The position numbers were made by a program, and so were the translations under genes. DNA of 64,000 bases, taken from the NCBI GenBank assembly GCA_030248065.1, contig JASAMV010004418.1:24101-88100 (forward strand), given 5' to 3'. The stretch is from Rhynchonema sp. JSB1_4 (Eukaryota; Nematoda; Chromadorea; Monhysterida; Xyalidae). Position 1 is the first letter of the stretch, and every line of letters begins with the position of its first letter. This document shows, piece after piece, positions 29,522-41,400 of this stretch. The notes below the pieces were generated by a model. That model had not been told where the DNA came from. It saw only the letters and a program-made list of their open reading frames with translations, and ran no database searches.

Positions 29522-32500
29522 GTCCATCAAAATTTACGACAACGAGCGATCAACAGTTTTGGTCGTCGCGGGTTGCGTCGTCGGCTCGGGTGTCGTCGGC
29601 AACCTGGGCGTCGCGCTGCTGCTGCTTTTGCGAACTCGACGACACCTCCTGACGGCGCTATTGTTGAGTTTGTTATTCGCCGACGGGGCACATTTGACTG
29701 CTGTTGGACTCGAATGGTATCCGACCATAATGAACGGGTCGGTTGGTTGCTGCTGTTCTGCAGTTGGCGGAGAGAGCGAATTCATAAGTACTATTCAAAG
29801 AGCTATACCCGGTAAAGTGTAGCGATGGCGTCATTAAGCAATCAAACGGTCGCAGGATATGTATGTGTCTAATAAACTTCGGAGTGAAAACAATCTCGGC
29901 CACCAAGTTGTAGCATGATAAATTTCGGGTGCCAAATGTTATAAGAAAAATTTTCGGACAGACACTGCTGACAGAAAGTCTTCATACCGGATATCCGATT
30001 AAAGGCAGCATAAAGACAGCATATTTCCGTGGTCACGTCACACCCAAGCACGCCACACTGCCTGGTGGCGTGCGTGGAGCGCAGAATGCAAGACGCCTCA
30101 TCCTGCTAGTGTCGCCGGGACAAAAAGACATATGAAGCGCTTCAAGTGAACCCAGTACTCATCACTATGTATTCACTGTGTGTTCATTAAATCATCACAT
30201 CTGTGATCAAAAACTGAAAATATTACAGCTCGTTGAGCCGGCATCGTTCGCATATCGAATGTCGACTGCTGAAAACGACCGCCGTCGCATGTCTCTACGC
30301 GTCCGTGCTTTGTCAAACGGCAATCGCGGTTGAACGGTTGGATTTCAACTCACTTGGATAGAATTGCTGCTCAAGAAAACAGACCTTCACCAAATAATGG
30401 CTATGCTCATCTGACACAATCGTGTGCCTACATGCAAAATCGTTTGCGAATAAAACCGCACCAGTGGTTTTGGATGCAACCAAGTTGCAGAGAGTACATT
30501 TCTGTACATAATCGCTCATACTGTAGATGCTCACGGTTTGCCTTTCAGCTTCATAATCACCGTCCATCCGCTGCGTGCGCGTCGGCTCACCACGACGTGC
30601 AACTATCTGTTGTGCATCGCTGTGATTTGGTCGCTATCAATCGGGTTTGCCCAGTCCCACCGCATGTATTACCCGACGGTCCATCATGACCGCTTGAATC
30701 TCACAGTTTGCGTACAGGTTCGGAAAAATTAGCCACTTAAAATAAACGTTTTGCGTTTATTATTTTTTTAATTTTTAGCCGCTCCGATTGCCGGCAACCA
30801 TCAAAATCATTGAGCTTCTTCTATTCTTCGCGCTCCCCGCAATGATCATGATGCACCTGGCTGCACGATGTACAATCGCGTTATGTACCAGACCACGCGT
30901 GTTTTCGAAGTTGTCGCGGCATGAAGGGACCAACCAAGATCCGTGAGTTAACACATAACGGTGACCATATGTTTATTTCCATATACACTTTCGATAAGAT
31001 TTCGCACAAATGCAGGAACGACGCTCACTATCTTGCACCTGTGCCGATGGATCCGACTGCATCAACATCAAACGTGACTGGGCAACAATCTGGATCCCGT
31101 CGAGCTGCTAGATGTTTCAACAATCGGGAATTAGTTAAAGGTGAGGTGACCTTATGAATGTGAAGTTCAAGATACATAATTGTTAAAAACGAAAACTGAA
31201 AAACCCTCTTGATCAAGTTTTAGCGCGTCGCCGTGCCGTGGCAGCCATGCTGATCACCGTCGGATCCTTCGTTATGCTATATTCCCCAATCGAATGTTTC
31301 TCGATGGTTCAACTGGCCAGCCCGCTGACCAACATCAGCGGCACAACATATGTTGTGCTGAACTTGGCCGTTTGGATTAAATCTGCAGTCAATCCGATGC
31401 TTTATACGGTTAGAGCCTTAAAGGCGAGAAATCTTACTAATAGCAATTAGTCAACTGAATGATTAAGTAAAACTCAGGTAAATTCAGGATTGGCAAGAAA
31501 ACAAAAATACAGCCCAAACTATATTTTCTTGCCCAGCTACTGGCAACAAGACATGCTATTTCCGACTTTTTGAGTAAACTAGACGGGACCCGTGCCTACG
31601 GCTCGGCTACAGCGCCGCGCCCGTGCCGTACCCCCTCGAAGACCCTTTAGCATACCCAAAGTTACCCGTGAAAATTGAACCGTGCCCCCGAGGGAGGGGG
31701 CCACACAGTGGTTAATAAAAAAAATTTTTATTCAAACCCCATTTTTTAAAAAAAAATTTTTTTTAATTTAAAAAAAATTTTTATTCCAGCCAAAAACTGC
31801 CAGAAACGAAAAAAATGAGCGCTAAAGCAAAAAATAGTGGCATTTTTCTTCCATAACGTGTGGTAAGTGCATATAAAGCACTCACGACACGAAAACAATA
31901 CTAAACAATGGTCAATGAGTACCAACAGTAGTCAGGTACACACCCGTACACTTCCCCCACGTGGTGTGGGTGCCTTGGTGTGGCTTTGTGACACTCAAGA
32001 CGGTAAATTTGGGTGAAACTATTGCCTCTTGGTACACGACCAATGCAAATATGTGACAAACAGTGTAAATATAGAGTGAATATCACACGGAATCACTGCT
32101 TTCGGGTCTGTTGCATGGATAAATGCATGCCCGCCCAGTCACATGTACGTACATGTGTGATCATATGAGAGGCCCTGTGAGTGTGTGCACTACGTCTAGA
32201 TGCCACAAAACAACGATTATGGCACCCAATACACCCATGGTAGGGTCGGGTGATGTTAACAGTAGCAATTTTTATGCAAAAATAGCACTTTTAGAGCAAA
32301 AAAATAGAGAAATTTTCGAATTTTGAAATAATAAAAAAAAATTTTTTTAACTTTTGGAACGAATTCTTTTTTTTTAATAAAAAAAATTTTTTTTTAAAAA
32401 CCACTGGGGCCACATACATACACACAAACGTCTTCCTGTTTTGCAAAATACGGTCGTATTTTTGTGCTCTTGTCTCAGATGTTCAGCGAACGTCTGATGC

Positions 32501-34082
32501 GTATGATGTGCTGTGGCACCCGTCCGCCGCTCATTGGTGATCCTCGACGCCCCGTCAATAACCAAAACGTGAATCATTTCGGATCCGTGCGGAGGACGCT
32601 GCGAAGTAGATCACTCATCACACACAGGAATGTGGAGCGAGGTTCGGCTGTGGCTGCCGTTTTGGATTCTCAGGCACAGCAGCACTTCAGGTCAATGAGA
32701 CAATAAAACACAGTGAAACATTTGACTAGGTTGATTGGAGTCCTCCACACGAATGCCCTGAGGCGTTAGGTGCTAGCGTTGTTTGAATCGAAAGCTTAGG
32801 CCAAAAAGGCGCTAATTTCCAGTCGGCGTGCAACGTGGCTCATTCGCGTTCGATGAACCAGGCAGCTTCGTGGAACACGATTCCAACAAAAAATTAAGCT
32901 CGCTGAAACATTGCCAGTCGATCGAAAGGTAAGTTGCAAAAACATGTCCATCTTTATACATCTGTAAACGCCAAAGCGGACAAGTCAAATACTTCAGCTC
33001 GGTTCATTGCTTTTTGCATATTGAATACACAGCAGGATAAGTGTCGCATGACAAACAATGGGGTGACGGAAAAACATGAGACATAAATCTGTAACTTTTT
33101 GTTGGCCTTCAGATCACCGCTGATCCGTTTCACACGCTGCGACATCGACACGATGGTCAATCAATGGCAACGCTGTCACTCCACCCTCGGACATCAACTG
33201 GGAGTCGACATTTTGGCGGCCGTCTGCGAACAACAATCAAGACTGGCGGGAAAGTTCTTTGATGCACCAAGTGCTCGAGGGCAGCAGTTTCGGGACAATG
33301 AGTTGGTCGTCAAACAGGGTGCAGTGATCTCAGACGTTTTCAACAGGGTACGTTTACCTGACTGATGAACAACATTTTGTCCAGTTTTCAATTGTCTGTA
33401 TTTCAGCTGATTATCGCTTTTCTCACCAACAATCTTCGCGACCAAATTGCTGTGCGACTCTTGTTGGACCGAATCGGCCGCACGCACTTTATGATCGGAC
33501 TGAATTTCATGGCCAATTCATGGATCACCGTGAAAATGGTTGTCCGTCCTTTTGCACGAATTCATAACGCATAATGCGCCCACCAAGCTTGTACATACAA
33601 TAGTGAAAAGAGACTGCAGAAAGCCGACATGGGTGTGCTCCCAAGCTGCCCTCCCCAAGCTTAGTTCGGTCCAGTTCGGTTTTCTCGTTTTCAACAATAA
33701 CACACGAAAACACGAGATGACGACCCAGCCTCATTTCCCCTTTAACGCCCTGCCAATATATTCCGACTCATCTTGCTTCGTTTTGTGATATGTATCAGAG
33801 GGCCCTGTTCAGGCACACAGTCGAAGAACCCAGCCTGACGAAGATTTTCTTGATACTCAGGTTCTACTCACCCGAATCCTCAACCTTGCCGAGTGCGAGG
33901 TGCAAAGGCATCTCAGGGCGCGCGATCGCAGCGACGTGGTGGCCTGGCATCGCTTGCTTTCGACTGCTGTCAACGCCATCAAGCTCGGGTTCAAGGCTGC
34001 GTCCGACGAAAACAATCGACTCGGACCGCATGGCGTCTACGGAACAAGATGGCACGCAGTGTCAGGGGATGAATCTGAATGA
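29522..34082 (+). CDS. GLB-33-like chimera: class A GPCR (7TM) joined to a globin
   Basis: Eleven exons fit in phase: 29522-29818, 30229-30336, 30549-30717, 30779-30942, 31016-31140, 31224-31408, 32479-32641, 32823-32928, 33113-33347, 33407-33538 and 33861-34082; about 634 residues, 5' end incomplete. Receptor: TM1 with GNLGVALLLLL, TM2 with LLFADG, TM3 with CRLLKTTAVACLYASVL then AVERFIITVHPLRARR (ERF for DRY), TM4 IAVIWSLSIGF, TM5 IIELLLFFALPAMIMMHL, TM6 FVMLYSPIECF, TM7 AVNPMLYT (NPxxY), then FSERLMRMMCC. Globin: W in helix A, KQGAVISDVFNRL (helix E), RIGRTHFMIG with a likely proximal His, VAWHRLLSTAV in helix H. C. elegans GLB-33 is a globin joined to a 7TM FMRFamide-type receptor, the same order. 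The link 32641-32823 rests on phase; the 29819 donor is weak. Confidence 0.72.
31579..32455 (-). mobile_element. Helitron-like element (reverse), interrupted by the hAT
   Basis: Read on the - strand, the fragment has AAAACAGGAAGACG, a TGTGTATGTATGTGGCCC stretch (then the hAT), CCCCCTCCCTCGGGGGCACG, and ends in GC-rich complementary sequence GGCTCGGC/GCCGAGCC... ACGGGTCCCGTCTAG followed by T. A hairpin-rich end finishing in CTAG before T fits the CTRR-T rule for Helitron 3' ends. The head matches the one at 6964. Confidence 0.5.
31706..32406. mobile_element. Non-autonomous hAT in a receptor-globin intron
   Basis: Ends CAGTGGTTAATAAAAAAAA and TTTTTAAAAACCACTG with the perfect 8-bp duplication GGGCCACA (31698-31705, 32407-32414). 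701 bp, no coding capacity. It sits inside a Helitron-like fragment, whose GGGCC site it duplicated. Confidence 0.9.
32479..32706 (+). CDS. Alternative terminal exon of the receptor (globin-less form)
   Basis: If the donor at 32642 is not used, the exon reads on through AAVLDSQAQQHFRSMRQ to a TAA that overlaps an AATAAA (32702-32707). That would give a receptor without the globin. The globin exons have no in-frame ATG until exon 33113-33347 and an in-frame stop just upstream of 32823, which argues that they belong to the same transcript. Confidence 0.4.
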   Translation: MFSERLMRMMCCGTRPPLIGDPRRPVNNQNVNHFGSVRRTLRSRSLITHRNVERGSAVAAVLDSQAQQHFRSMRQ

Positions 34083-34545
34083 TACTGTGTAAAAATGAAT
34101 TTCATGAAATAAAATGAGACTGATATTCCTGATTACTGTTGCGTTCGGCTGCAATTCATCGCGTCAATTCATGATTGTCTAATCTCCGTATGTCTTTATG
34201 CTCATTTTTTTGGTCAGTTATGTTTCAAATTCTTCTTTTTTTATTAATTTTCAAACTAATCTTTCTGTCCGCTAGCGCCAGTTGCAAACAACACAACGGA
34301 TCATCCAACTGAAAAATGCACAGCGTAGGTACTTAACTGTGAGCACACATCCGTAAGTTGTGTCAACAATATTTGTTTGGTCGATTATTGATTGAGAATA
34401 AAAAGTACATTGAGTGATTTCTTGGCACAAACGAGAGACCATCTAGCAGCACCAAGTTTGAACTAGAACTTCCAACGTTGAAACTAGAAACATTTTCGTC
34501 CAACAGGGTGTGGTTCACCATCTGTTTGCCTAAGGGTGATATTTT
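34083..34545. other. 3' flank of the receptor-globin gene
   Basis: A polyadenylation signal AATAAA lies at about 34109, about 25 bases after the stop. Nothing else is recognised before the hairpin repeat. Confidence 0.5.
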
Positions 34546-34753
34546 CGAAACGGTGTAAAGGTCAGTTGGGTGTAAAGATCGGTGGAAAGCTCGGTCGACA
34601 GTTCAGTGTGATAGACCTCGGTGTAAACTTGAAACATTCCACGTTAATAACAGGCAATGTTTCACGTTTACACGGAGCTACGCCGACCGAGCTTTCGACC
34701 GAACTTTACGCCGACATTTACGCCCAACTGACCTTTACACCGTTTCGAAAATT
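34546..34753. repeat. Foldback hairpin (MITE-like)
   Basis: CGAAACGGTGTAAAGGTCAG at the left is matched in reverse by CTGACCTTTACACCGTTTCG at the right, with further pairing inwards (GTAAAC...GTTTAC around ACATTCCACG). Arms are about 90 bp. No clear target duplication. Confidence 0.85.
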
Positions 34754-36348
34754 CCACCCAATGTCCAAGCCTAAACCGAAACCTTAGTGTGAGCCTAAGC
34801 ATAAACCTGGAAAATTATTGCTGATAGAAACTAAGGGTAGTTAAGTTTAGGGCAGTTAGAAATTCAGTCCTTTGAAGAGCGCGGTTGAAACTGAACTGCG
34901 CTGAATAAAAACAGCAGTGAAATTAGAAAAACCGAAGAAAACGCAAAAGAAAAAAGGATGCAAAACAAACTTTTTGAAAAATTATTCTCGTGCCCGAAAA
35001 AAAACTAGAAAAAACGAATGCCTATGAAGTCGGCTTTTACTATGTTTACAAGTTTAAAATCTGAGATTTATTTTGCGATGAGTAATGGCTGTCTTGTTTT
35101 AGCCATTTTAGACAAGTTCCGATTCGGAACAACAGTTGGGCCCTGTACAAAAAGTGCACCCAGCCGCGTCTTCAGCACATGTAGTGCTGAGCTCCTCACT
35201 ATTATTGGGGCAAAAAGTAAGAATATTAAAAAAACATTTGCGAAATTACGATACCGAAGAAGCAGCAGCCAAAAACGCTGAAGACGGGCCCGCGTCAGCA
35301 TCGCATAAAATACCGCCGCGGTTATATCGCAGTATGTAGATGGGGGCCTTAGTATCGCAGAAACCAAGGGCCGTTGTGTCGCAGTAAACAGTAACATGTA
35401 ATAGATGCAGTAGTTTGTAAGCTCCTCATTTTATTCACGTGGTGAGTATAATATATGCATGCACTCAACGACGTCTTTGTTGCACTTGGACGTGCCGTAT
35501 TTTGGACAACCGAAGTTTACCATTTTGACCCAAAAGGAACGATAACCTAAACATGTGCGACGACAAACAAAAAGTCAGAGCGTGAAAATTTAGTCTGTGC
35601 CTAAGCAAACCGGTTGACCAGTGCTGAAACGCAGGCCACAGCTTGAACCACAGACCAAGTGCAAATGTAAGCCTAACAACATGGCAAACCCCAAGTGTAA
35701 CCCTCAACCTATCGCCCATAATCACGACAGGACATGGGTGGGTTATTAATGATATAAGTCACGCCATCACAAAACGGTCCGTTACATTCTTATTCGCTTT
35801 AGGATTCGGCATGTCAGATGCAGGTGAATCAGTTGTCAATTCAGTGAGAAATCCTTCGCAGCAGCAGCACAGCAACTTGTAAGAGAAAGACACACACCCG
35901 AAGCGTCTTTGAATGGACGGCCTGCTGATCAAAACAATCAGCTGCAGACTTGGAGGCGAAAATAAGCAGCTCGCGCGTGGCGTGTGCGACGCTATGCCGA
36001 ATCGCACGTGCGCAAAAATAGTTGATTATTCTTTGGTTTTTAAACCGAGGCTGTTCTTTTAAATTTTAGGTATTAAACTAATAATTACGTCATGCTCATT
36101 GTCTAACGTTGTGAAACGACAAGGCAGAGTGGAAACGAAGTGATGAATTTTATCAAAGTTTTCAAAGTTTCGTTGAGAGCAAATGGAGTTCCAGCGAACC
36201 GTGTGGTAAGTTCGAGACGTCTTCAGTCTCTGTTCCGTTTTTATTGTTTACCTCATGCAAACTGCTTTCTTGCCAAAATTTGAATGATTTTGGTTTTTTT
36301 TGCAGATCTGATCTCATCGAGCAAACATAATCCAATAAACCAGTAGTG
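34754..36348. other. No supported gene
   Basis: Only short open frames and no recognisable repeat. The 5' leader of the next gene may begin near its end (a TTTTTTTGCAG acceptor-like stretch is at about 36295-36304). Confidence 0.4.
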
Positions 36349-37362
36349 ATGCTACGAAATCTGGTGAACAAGTTCAAATCGCAATCGCTGCACGACGACG
36401 ACGATGAACAAACGAACGAAGACTCGGCTGGTCAAGGTGACTTGCGTGTGTGCCTATTCCAAGCTTTCCCAAAGCTTCATGACAGTTTTGCATCGGCTAC
36501 GTCTTTTGTGGTAGACAGTTACTTGGTCTGAGCTGGCGTCACTGCTCCATTCCGCGACTTTTCAGGCCCGGAAGTTCAGGCCCGACCTTTTCAGGCCCAG
36601 TTTTTCAGGCCCGGCCGGTTCAGTCCCAGCATGTTTGACCCATTTATAGGGTCAGGTCTAGGCTCAAGCCGGGCCTGAATGGCCGGGACTGAACCTGCGC
36701 CCCGGGACTGAATCGTCGCACAATACAGTGCTCCGCTTTGCATGGCAGAGCAACGTTTTGTGGAACTTGGAACATTGATCTTGTCAGCTTATCACACGCG
36801 CAGAAGCGGCTCTTATCCGTGGATAGCAGCCGATATTGCTGACTTTTGTCAAAACAGCCAAGTGAGCAGCGAACCTCTACTTTCGATCTACGGTAACAAA
36901 AACTTACTGTTGAGCCGGTAAGTCCTACGTAGGCGAATACTAGCTGGCAAGTTCATCACAGATGATTTTCAAGAGAAGTGTGACGCAGTCTGTCCCCGAT
37001 TCATGTGCTCAAAGTTGATTTGCAAATTGTGTTCGGCTAGTATCGCGCCAGAATTTCTTGTCTGTAAACATGTCTGCGATATGCAGATTGAGAAGTGCGC
37101 CATGAAAACAGTCAATGTCATTCAATTTTTCTCAAACCGTCCAGGTGTGTCTCCAAGAAAGGTTCCTCGCCTATCGGGAATGAGCAATTCATCAGTCGTT
37201 GGCCAAACACAACGTCGGTCGCAGCGACTCATGAGCAACAACGCGCAAACGGGTAACAAAACACAGCAGGTGAGAAGTGAAACTCAAATGGTTAGTATGT
37301 TCAACCAACTACAAAGTTTTGGTAGCCATCATAAAGCAGCAGGTTCTAAAACACAGGGTTAA
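36349..37362 (+). CDS. Small protein with Cys-rich core and Ser/Gln-rich tail
   Basis: Two exons in phase: 36349-36436 and 36962-37362 (stop TAA), about 162 residues. The N-terminus is basic then acidic (MLRNLVNKFKSQSLHDDDDE). The core has regularly spaced Cys (EKCDAVCPRFMC, KLICKLC, VCKHVCDMQIEKC) that could bind zinc or form disulphides; there is no signal peptide, so zinc is more likely. The tail is Ser/Gln/Arg-rich (VVGQTQRRSQRLMSNN) and ends SKTQG. The intron (36437-36961) contains an inverted-repeat element with several TTTTCAGGCCC copies that mimic acceptors, and a separate exon-like open frame. I do not recognise the family. A donor-like CAG|GTGAGA at 37270 leaves open a different 3' structure. 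Confidence 0.5.
36560..36722. repeat. Inverted-repeat element with TTCAGGCCC units
   Basis: TTCAGGCCC occurs four times on the left; GCCGGGCCTGAA and CCGGGACTGAA occur inverted on the right, so the segment can fold. It lies inside the intron of the gene above. Confidence 0.8.
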
Positions 37363-37716
37363 TTTCCGATGGCTTTTGTCCCATCCTCCCGTCAGTGTTG
37401 CCTTATAAAGCTTACCCATCGTTGCCTTGTTTTTCGGCCCGGAGCACAGCTATGCGATATCAACAGGTGAACAAATTCCTATCAGGGTGAAGATAAAATG
37501 TGTTGCAAAATGGAGTTCGGTAAAAATTGGACGGAGAGGTACTTTGGGTCGGGGAATCTGAATCCAATGTCCATTTTGTCACGTGAGCCTACTTGAGTGT
37601 TGAACAGGTTTTTGGGTCATCTCTTCGATTTGGCTAAAGTTTAATATCTGGGGCATCGTCTGAGCGCTGAACCAGAATTTTGGTTCAATCACATTTTGCA
37701 TATTATCGTTCGTAAA

Positions 37717-37962
37717 GGTCGATTTATACTTCTGACTTCCGGGAAGTAGAAGTCAAAATCCGGAAAAGTCACTGCCACGCAGAAGTGCTCGGCAAGGCAG
37801 TGATTGCTTGTAGTGATTGCCTGTTCCTCTCTGTCTGTTGACCGCTGCCCGCCGTCTACTGTTCTTGCTCTGTTGATGAGCTGACCAAACGGGCAATCAC
37901 AAATTTCTGACTGCTACTGCCGGGCAGTCAAAGTATAAACCGACCCAAAGTATAAACCGACC
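37717..37962. mobile_element. MITE, GGTCG termini
   Basis: GGTCGATTTATACTTCTGAC at the left is inverted at the right as GTCAAAGTATAAACCGACC, with a second copy AAGTATAAACCGACC immediately after. Inner parts also pair (ACTTCCGGGAAGTAG, CTACTGCCGGGCAG). Class not determinable. Confidence 0.75.
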
Positions 37963-37992
37963 GACATAGCCCTTTTCAACAATTAGAGGGGC

Positions 37993-38407
37993 TTAGGGCA
38001 CGGCCATGTTAATGTGGATGGGGGCTGCGGGTTTGAAAGAAATTACATGTTCTAGGCCGTAACCGCATTACATGGCCGCGCTTGTGGGTGCGGGTTTGCG
38101 GGTCATTATCGAAACATTTCTTTGGGCGATGAGCGCACTACGCCACGAGTAATGCGTGCGCTAATATTCGAATTTTTTAATGAGTTTTATGGTTCAGCAG
38201 GCAACTGTGTCGCCAGCTGTTGCGACTACAGACTTGTCAATATACCAATTCAGAAAAATCTTGCAGTTTTAGCACATCACAAACACAGCCGTAGAAATGT
38301 TTCACTCGACCGGCGCCGCAGGTGCAGCCATGTTGATGCGGTTGTGTGCCTAGAACACTTTTTTCAGACCCACAGCTCGCATCCGCATTAACATGGCCGC
38401 CCCCTAA
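37993..38407. mobile_element. MITE with TTAGGGCACGG termini
   Basis: The ends TTAGGGCACGGCCATGTTAA and TTAACATGGCCGCCCCCTAA are inverted repeats (~28 bp, imperfect). They resemble the nested MITE at 49679 (GGGGCGCGGCCACG), which is flanked by TTA, so a PIF/Harbinger-type origin is possible. Confidence 0.7.
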
Positions 38408-41400
38408 GGTGACATGCGAAAACTGACCTGACATTCTGAATTGGCACATAAACAAAGCCACAGACACCTATTCTAAGCCAAAAGGAGATCCCTAATGGTG
38501 CATGACCCACCTAAGCACTTTAGAAACATCACGTAAAGAAATAGGCACCGAATTCAAATTTCCCGCCCCAAACTTCCCCACTTGAAACAGACTCCTTCCG
38601 AAAGCCATTTTCAAGCCCTTGGTCCCCTGAAACGGATTTATTCGCCTGTCGCTACATCACTGCTCGGGTCCGGAGATTCGCATAATCCTCGATAAATTTG
38701 AACATGAAGATGAGCCTAACTATCCGGGCCTAAATCTCCCGGAACTGGATTCACGAACCAGGAGAGGCCGACTTTAAATCGTCGCAGTTAGACGATGGTG
38801 TCATATTGCATTTGCAGTCTCCCGCAGCAAATAGCAGCAACACAAAATCAAGTGGCGGGATGACCATTGCTGTTTCAGACTTACGTTACTTCAGATCTTA
38901 CGTTACTTCTCTCAGATCACAATTCTTGTAGGAAATTGGCCGTCATTCCGAGTTGCAACGTGACTGCGACTCCGGCACAGAGTCTGACGAACTTGAGCAG
39001 GAGCTCACCGAAGCCGCGGAAACACGTGAGTTTTTTCTCCCACTTGACTGTCTCTCACAGTGACCAACATGGTTGAAGAACAAAGCCATTCGTGTGCTCT
39101 GCAAAGCAGCCTGATGACCACGAGTTTCAAACCCTTAGATCTCTCGAATCCCATAGCTATACGTAGTCAAATTTATATTACAAATTGGGTGTTATCCTAC
39201 AGTTCAATAATGTTCAAAAGTTTCCATGCCACGGAATCTTTCGTGAGCTCCGCTTTAACAGCATGATATCGCACCAAACCTTTTGACCATGAGAGCTTTT
39301 TATGGGTGCCATCTATTATTCGTTCAGTTACCATTCACATACTGATACTGCAGTAACTCTGTAACGATCGGACGGTGTTGAATTTTGAAGGGTATGCAGA
39401 TGTGACTGTCAAAAAACTATGTTCTGTCAAGCAGCCCACATTGCGGTATCGGTGCACTCAAGCGTATTTCTGCTTGTGTGTTCACAGTTCTTTCTTATCA
39501 ATCTTTATAAGATGTGCTACAGTCAAACAAGTTGCGTTGAATTTTACTGCCGCTGTAGAAAACGTCACCAGATGCATACACGCACCGATAAAACGGTTCT
39601 TGAGTTCACGTCTTATGTGTACGCACACAGGTGTCGGGTATGTCGGGTAAACTCATCCGTAACTTTGGTCGATGCTCACGCCAAACAAATAAAAAAATCT
39701 GAAGACTGACAACCTAGACGTGTCGGCGACGCTGCCTGCTGCCTTTACCCTATACGTGTGTTTTTCATTGTTTGTTCGCTGTTCAAGTACATAGAATGGT
39801 CTTGCTGACAGAAGCTAACGTTTGGGAAAATGTGTTTCTTGCACATTCGCTTTCACTGCGTGGATGCAAAGTACAATTTATAATAGTGCTCAATTTAGAC
39901 TGTTTGGTGCGACCAGCGCTGATGAGCTGATGCGCGTAAAATAACAATCAGACTGAGCTTCACGTGCACGACACGCTTTCTGTGAGCTCTCGTGAGTCAC
40001 GTCACTCGACGTCACTTCTGTTTGTGGATGAAACTTGAATTGATATCATTCGGTTTATTCGAACGTGCAGTTGAGAATCAGGATACCTTTTTCGTTTTGA
40101 CATCTATCGCGAAAATGTTGCCCGCGAACCGAGGTTCAGGTTTTTCACCAGCAGAATATCGTCGAGCGCGTTCGACGTGTGGCCAAGTGCATCTTTATTG
40201 CCCTGTTGTTGTTATATCGTGCGGCAATAAGTGATGTTTACTATGCGTTCAGGACATTCGATGTGTGCGATGTTGGGTGTTTATTGGGTGCTGTTGCTGG
40301 AAAGTGTTTAAATTCAGTGTGAGGTCCCAATACATATTAAATACTAAGATCATAGTACCGTTTTCCCGCGTGCTATGTCAATGTGCGGTGGTCTTAGTGC
40401 TGTACGGACGGGCGGTTTACAAAGTTGGCGGTGTTTGCAATTTTATTCGCGGCCAAGTATTAATGACAGTTGTGTGATGTGGAAGCATTCTGCGGTCGAA
40501 ACTAAGATGATCGAGTGGAAATTTTTAAAAGCGTTTCCAACGCAACGTGCTGTGAAAGATTGCTTTGCGCAACTAACTACATGCTGCACTCGACACCATG
40601 ATTTTGTGTTGCTTTGAGATGGACGCACAAACACGTTGGAAGAAAAATTTGGGTTTCTAACAAAATTTCAAACAAGTTCTGGGTAGATACAGCCTCATAT
40701 ATGCATACTTTTTGTAGAAAAACAAGCAGTTAGCAACAATGCCTGCGAATAGGTTCAGAAAACATATTTACCACCCACGTCATATTCTTTACATCGATGT
40801 TCGCCTCGAAATCATGTTGTGACGAACTGGTTAGGTTGAACGTGATAGCCCTTGTTTGGGTGTCGCGTGCGACAGCATGACCACTGTTGACCGTAAACAC
40901 TGGACCGCCTTTGTCACGTGATAACAGCGTGCCAAAGGATTAACATCAAGCCAGAGACCAGATATGTGTGCGTAGTTGTAGTGTAAAGAACACCTTATTG
41001 TTTGGTCTGCACTGCACCTGGTATAAAACCTATGAGATCGTCATGAAAGTTGAAGATGCTTTGAAACAGACCACGTTTCTTTGTGCGTACATTTGTTCAT
41101 TCACCGTGCAGTGTAATATTCACGAGTACGCAACAAGCAACCAAATCAATCGACAATGCAAGTGTATTTTGGCACAATGCAGAAACGCAGCGGGCACGGC
41201 CCGGCATTACAAGGTGTCAACAAAGTCGTCACTAATGAAGTTGATCAACTGTGTAGTTTGTTGTGTCTGTGCGCATTTACACATGCATGCATGCATCTGT
41301 GCATTATGTCGCATTACGCGCACTTTTTACACGATCATTGTTACGTGTCAAATTATGATGTGTTGGTGTCTGTTTGGGTATATCTGCGTTTTGAATACAT

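Noticed and set aside
32479..32822. Nematode operon: receptor gene followed ~115 bp later by a separate globin gene
   Set aside because: The spacing is operon-like, but the globin exon at 32823 has no in-frame ATG and an in-frame stop just upstream of the acceptor, whereas an in-phase splice from the receptor exists and matches the known GLB-33 architecture.
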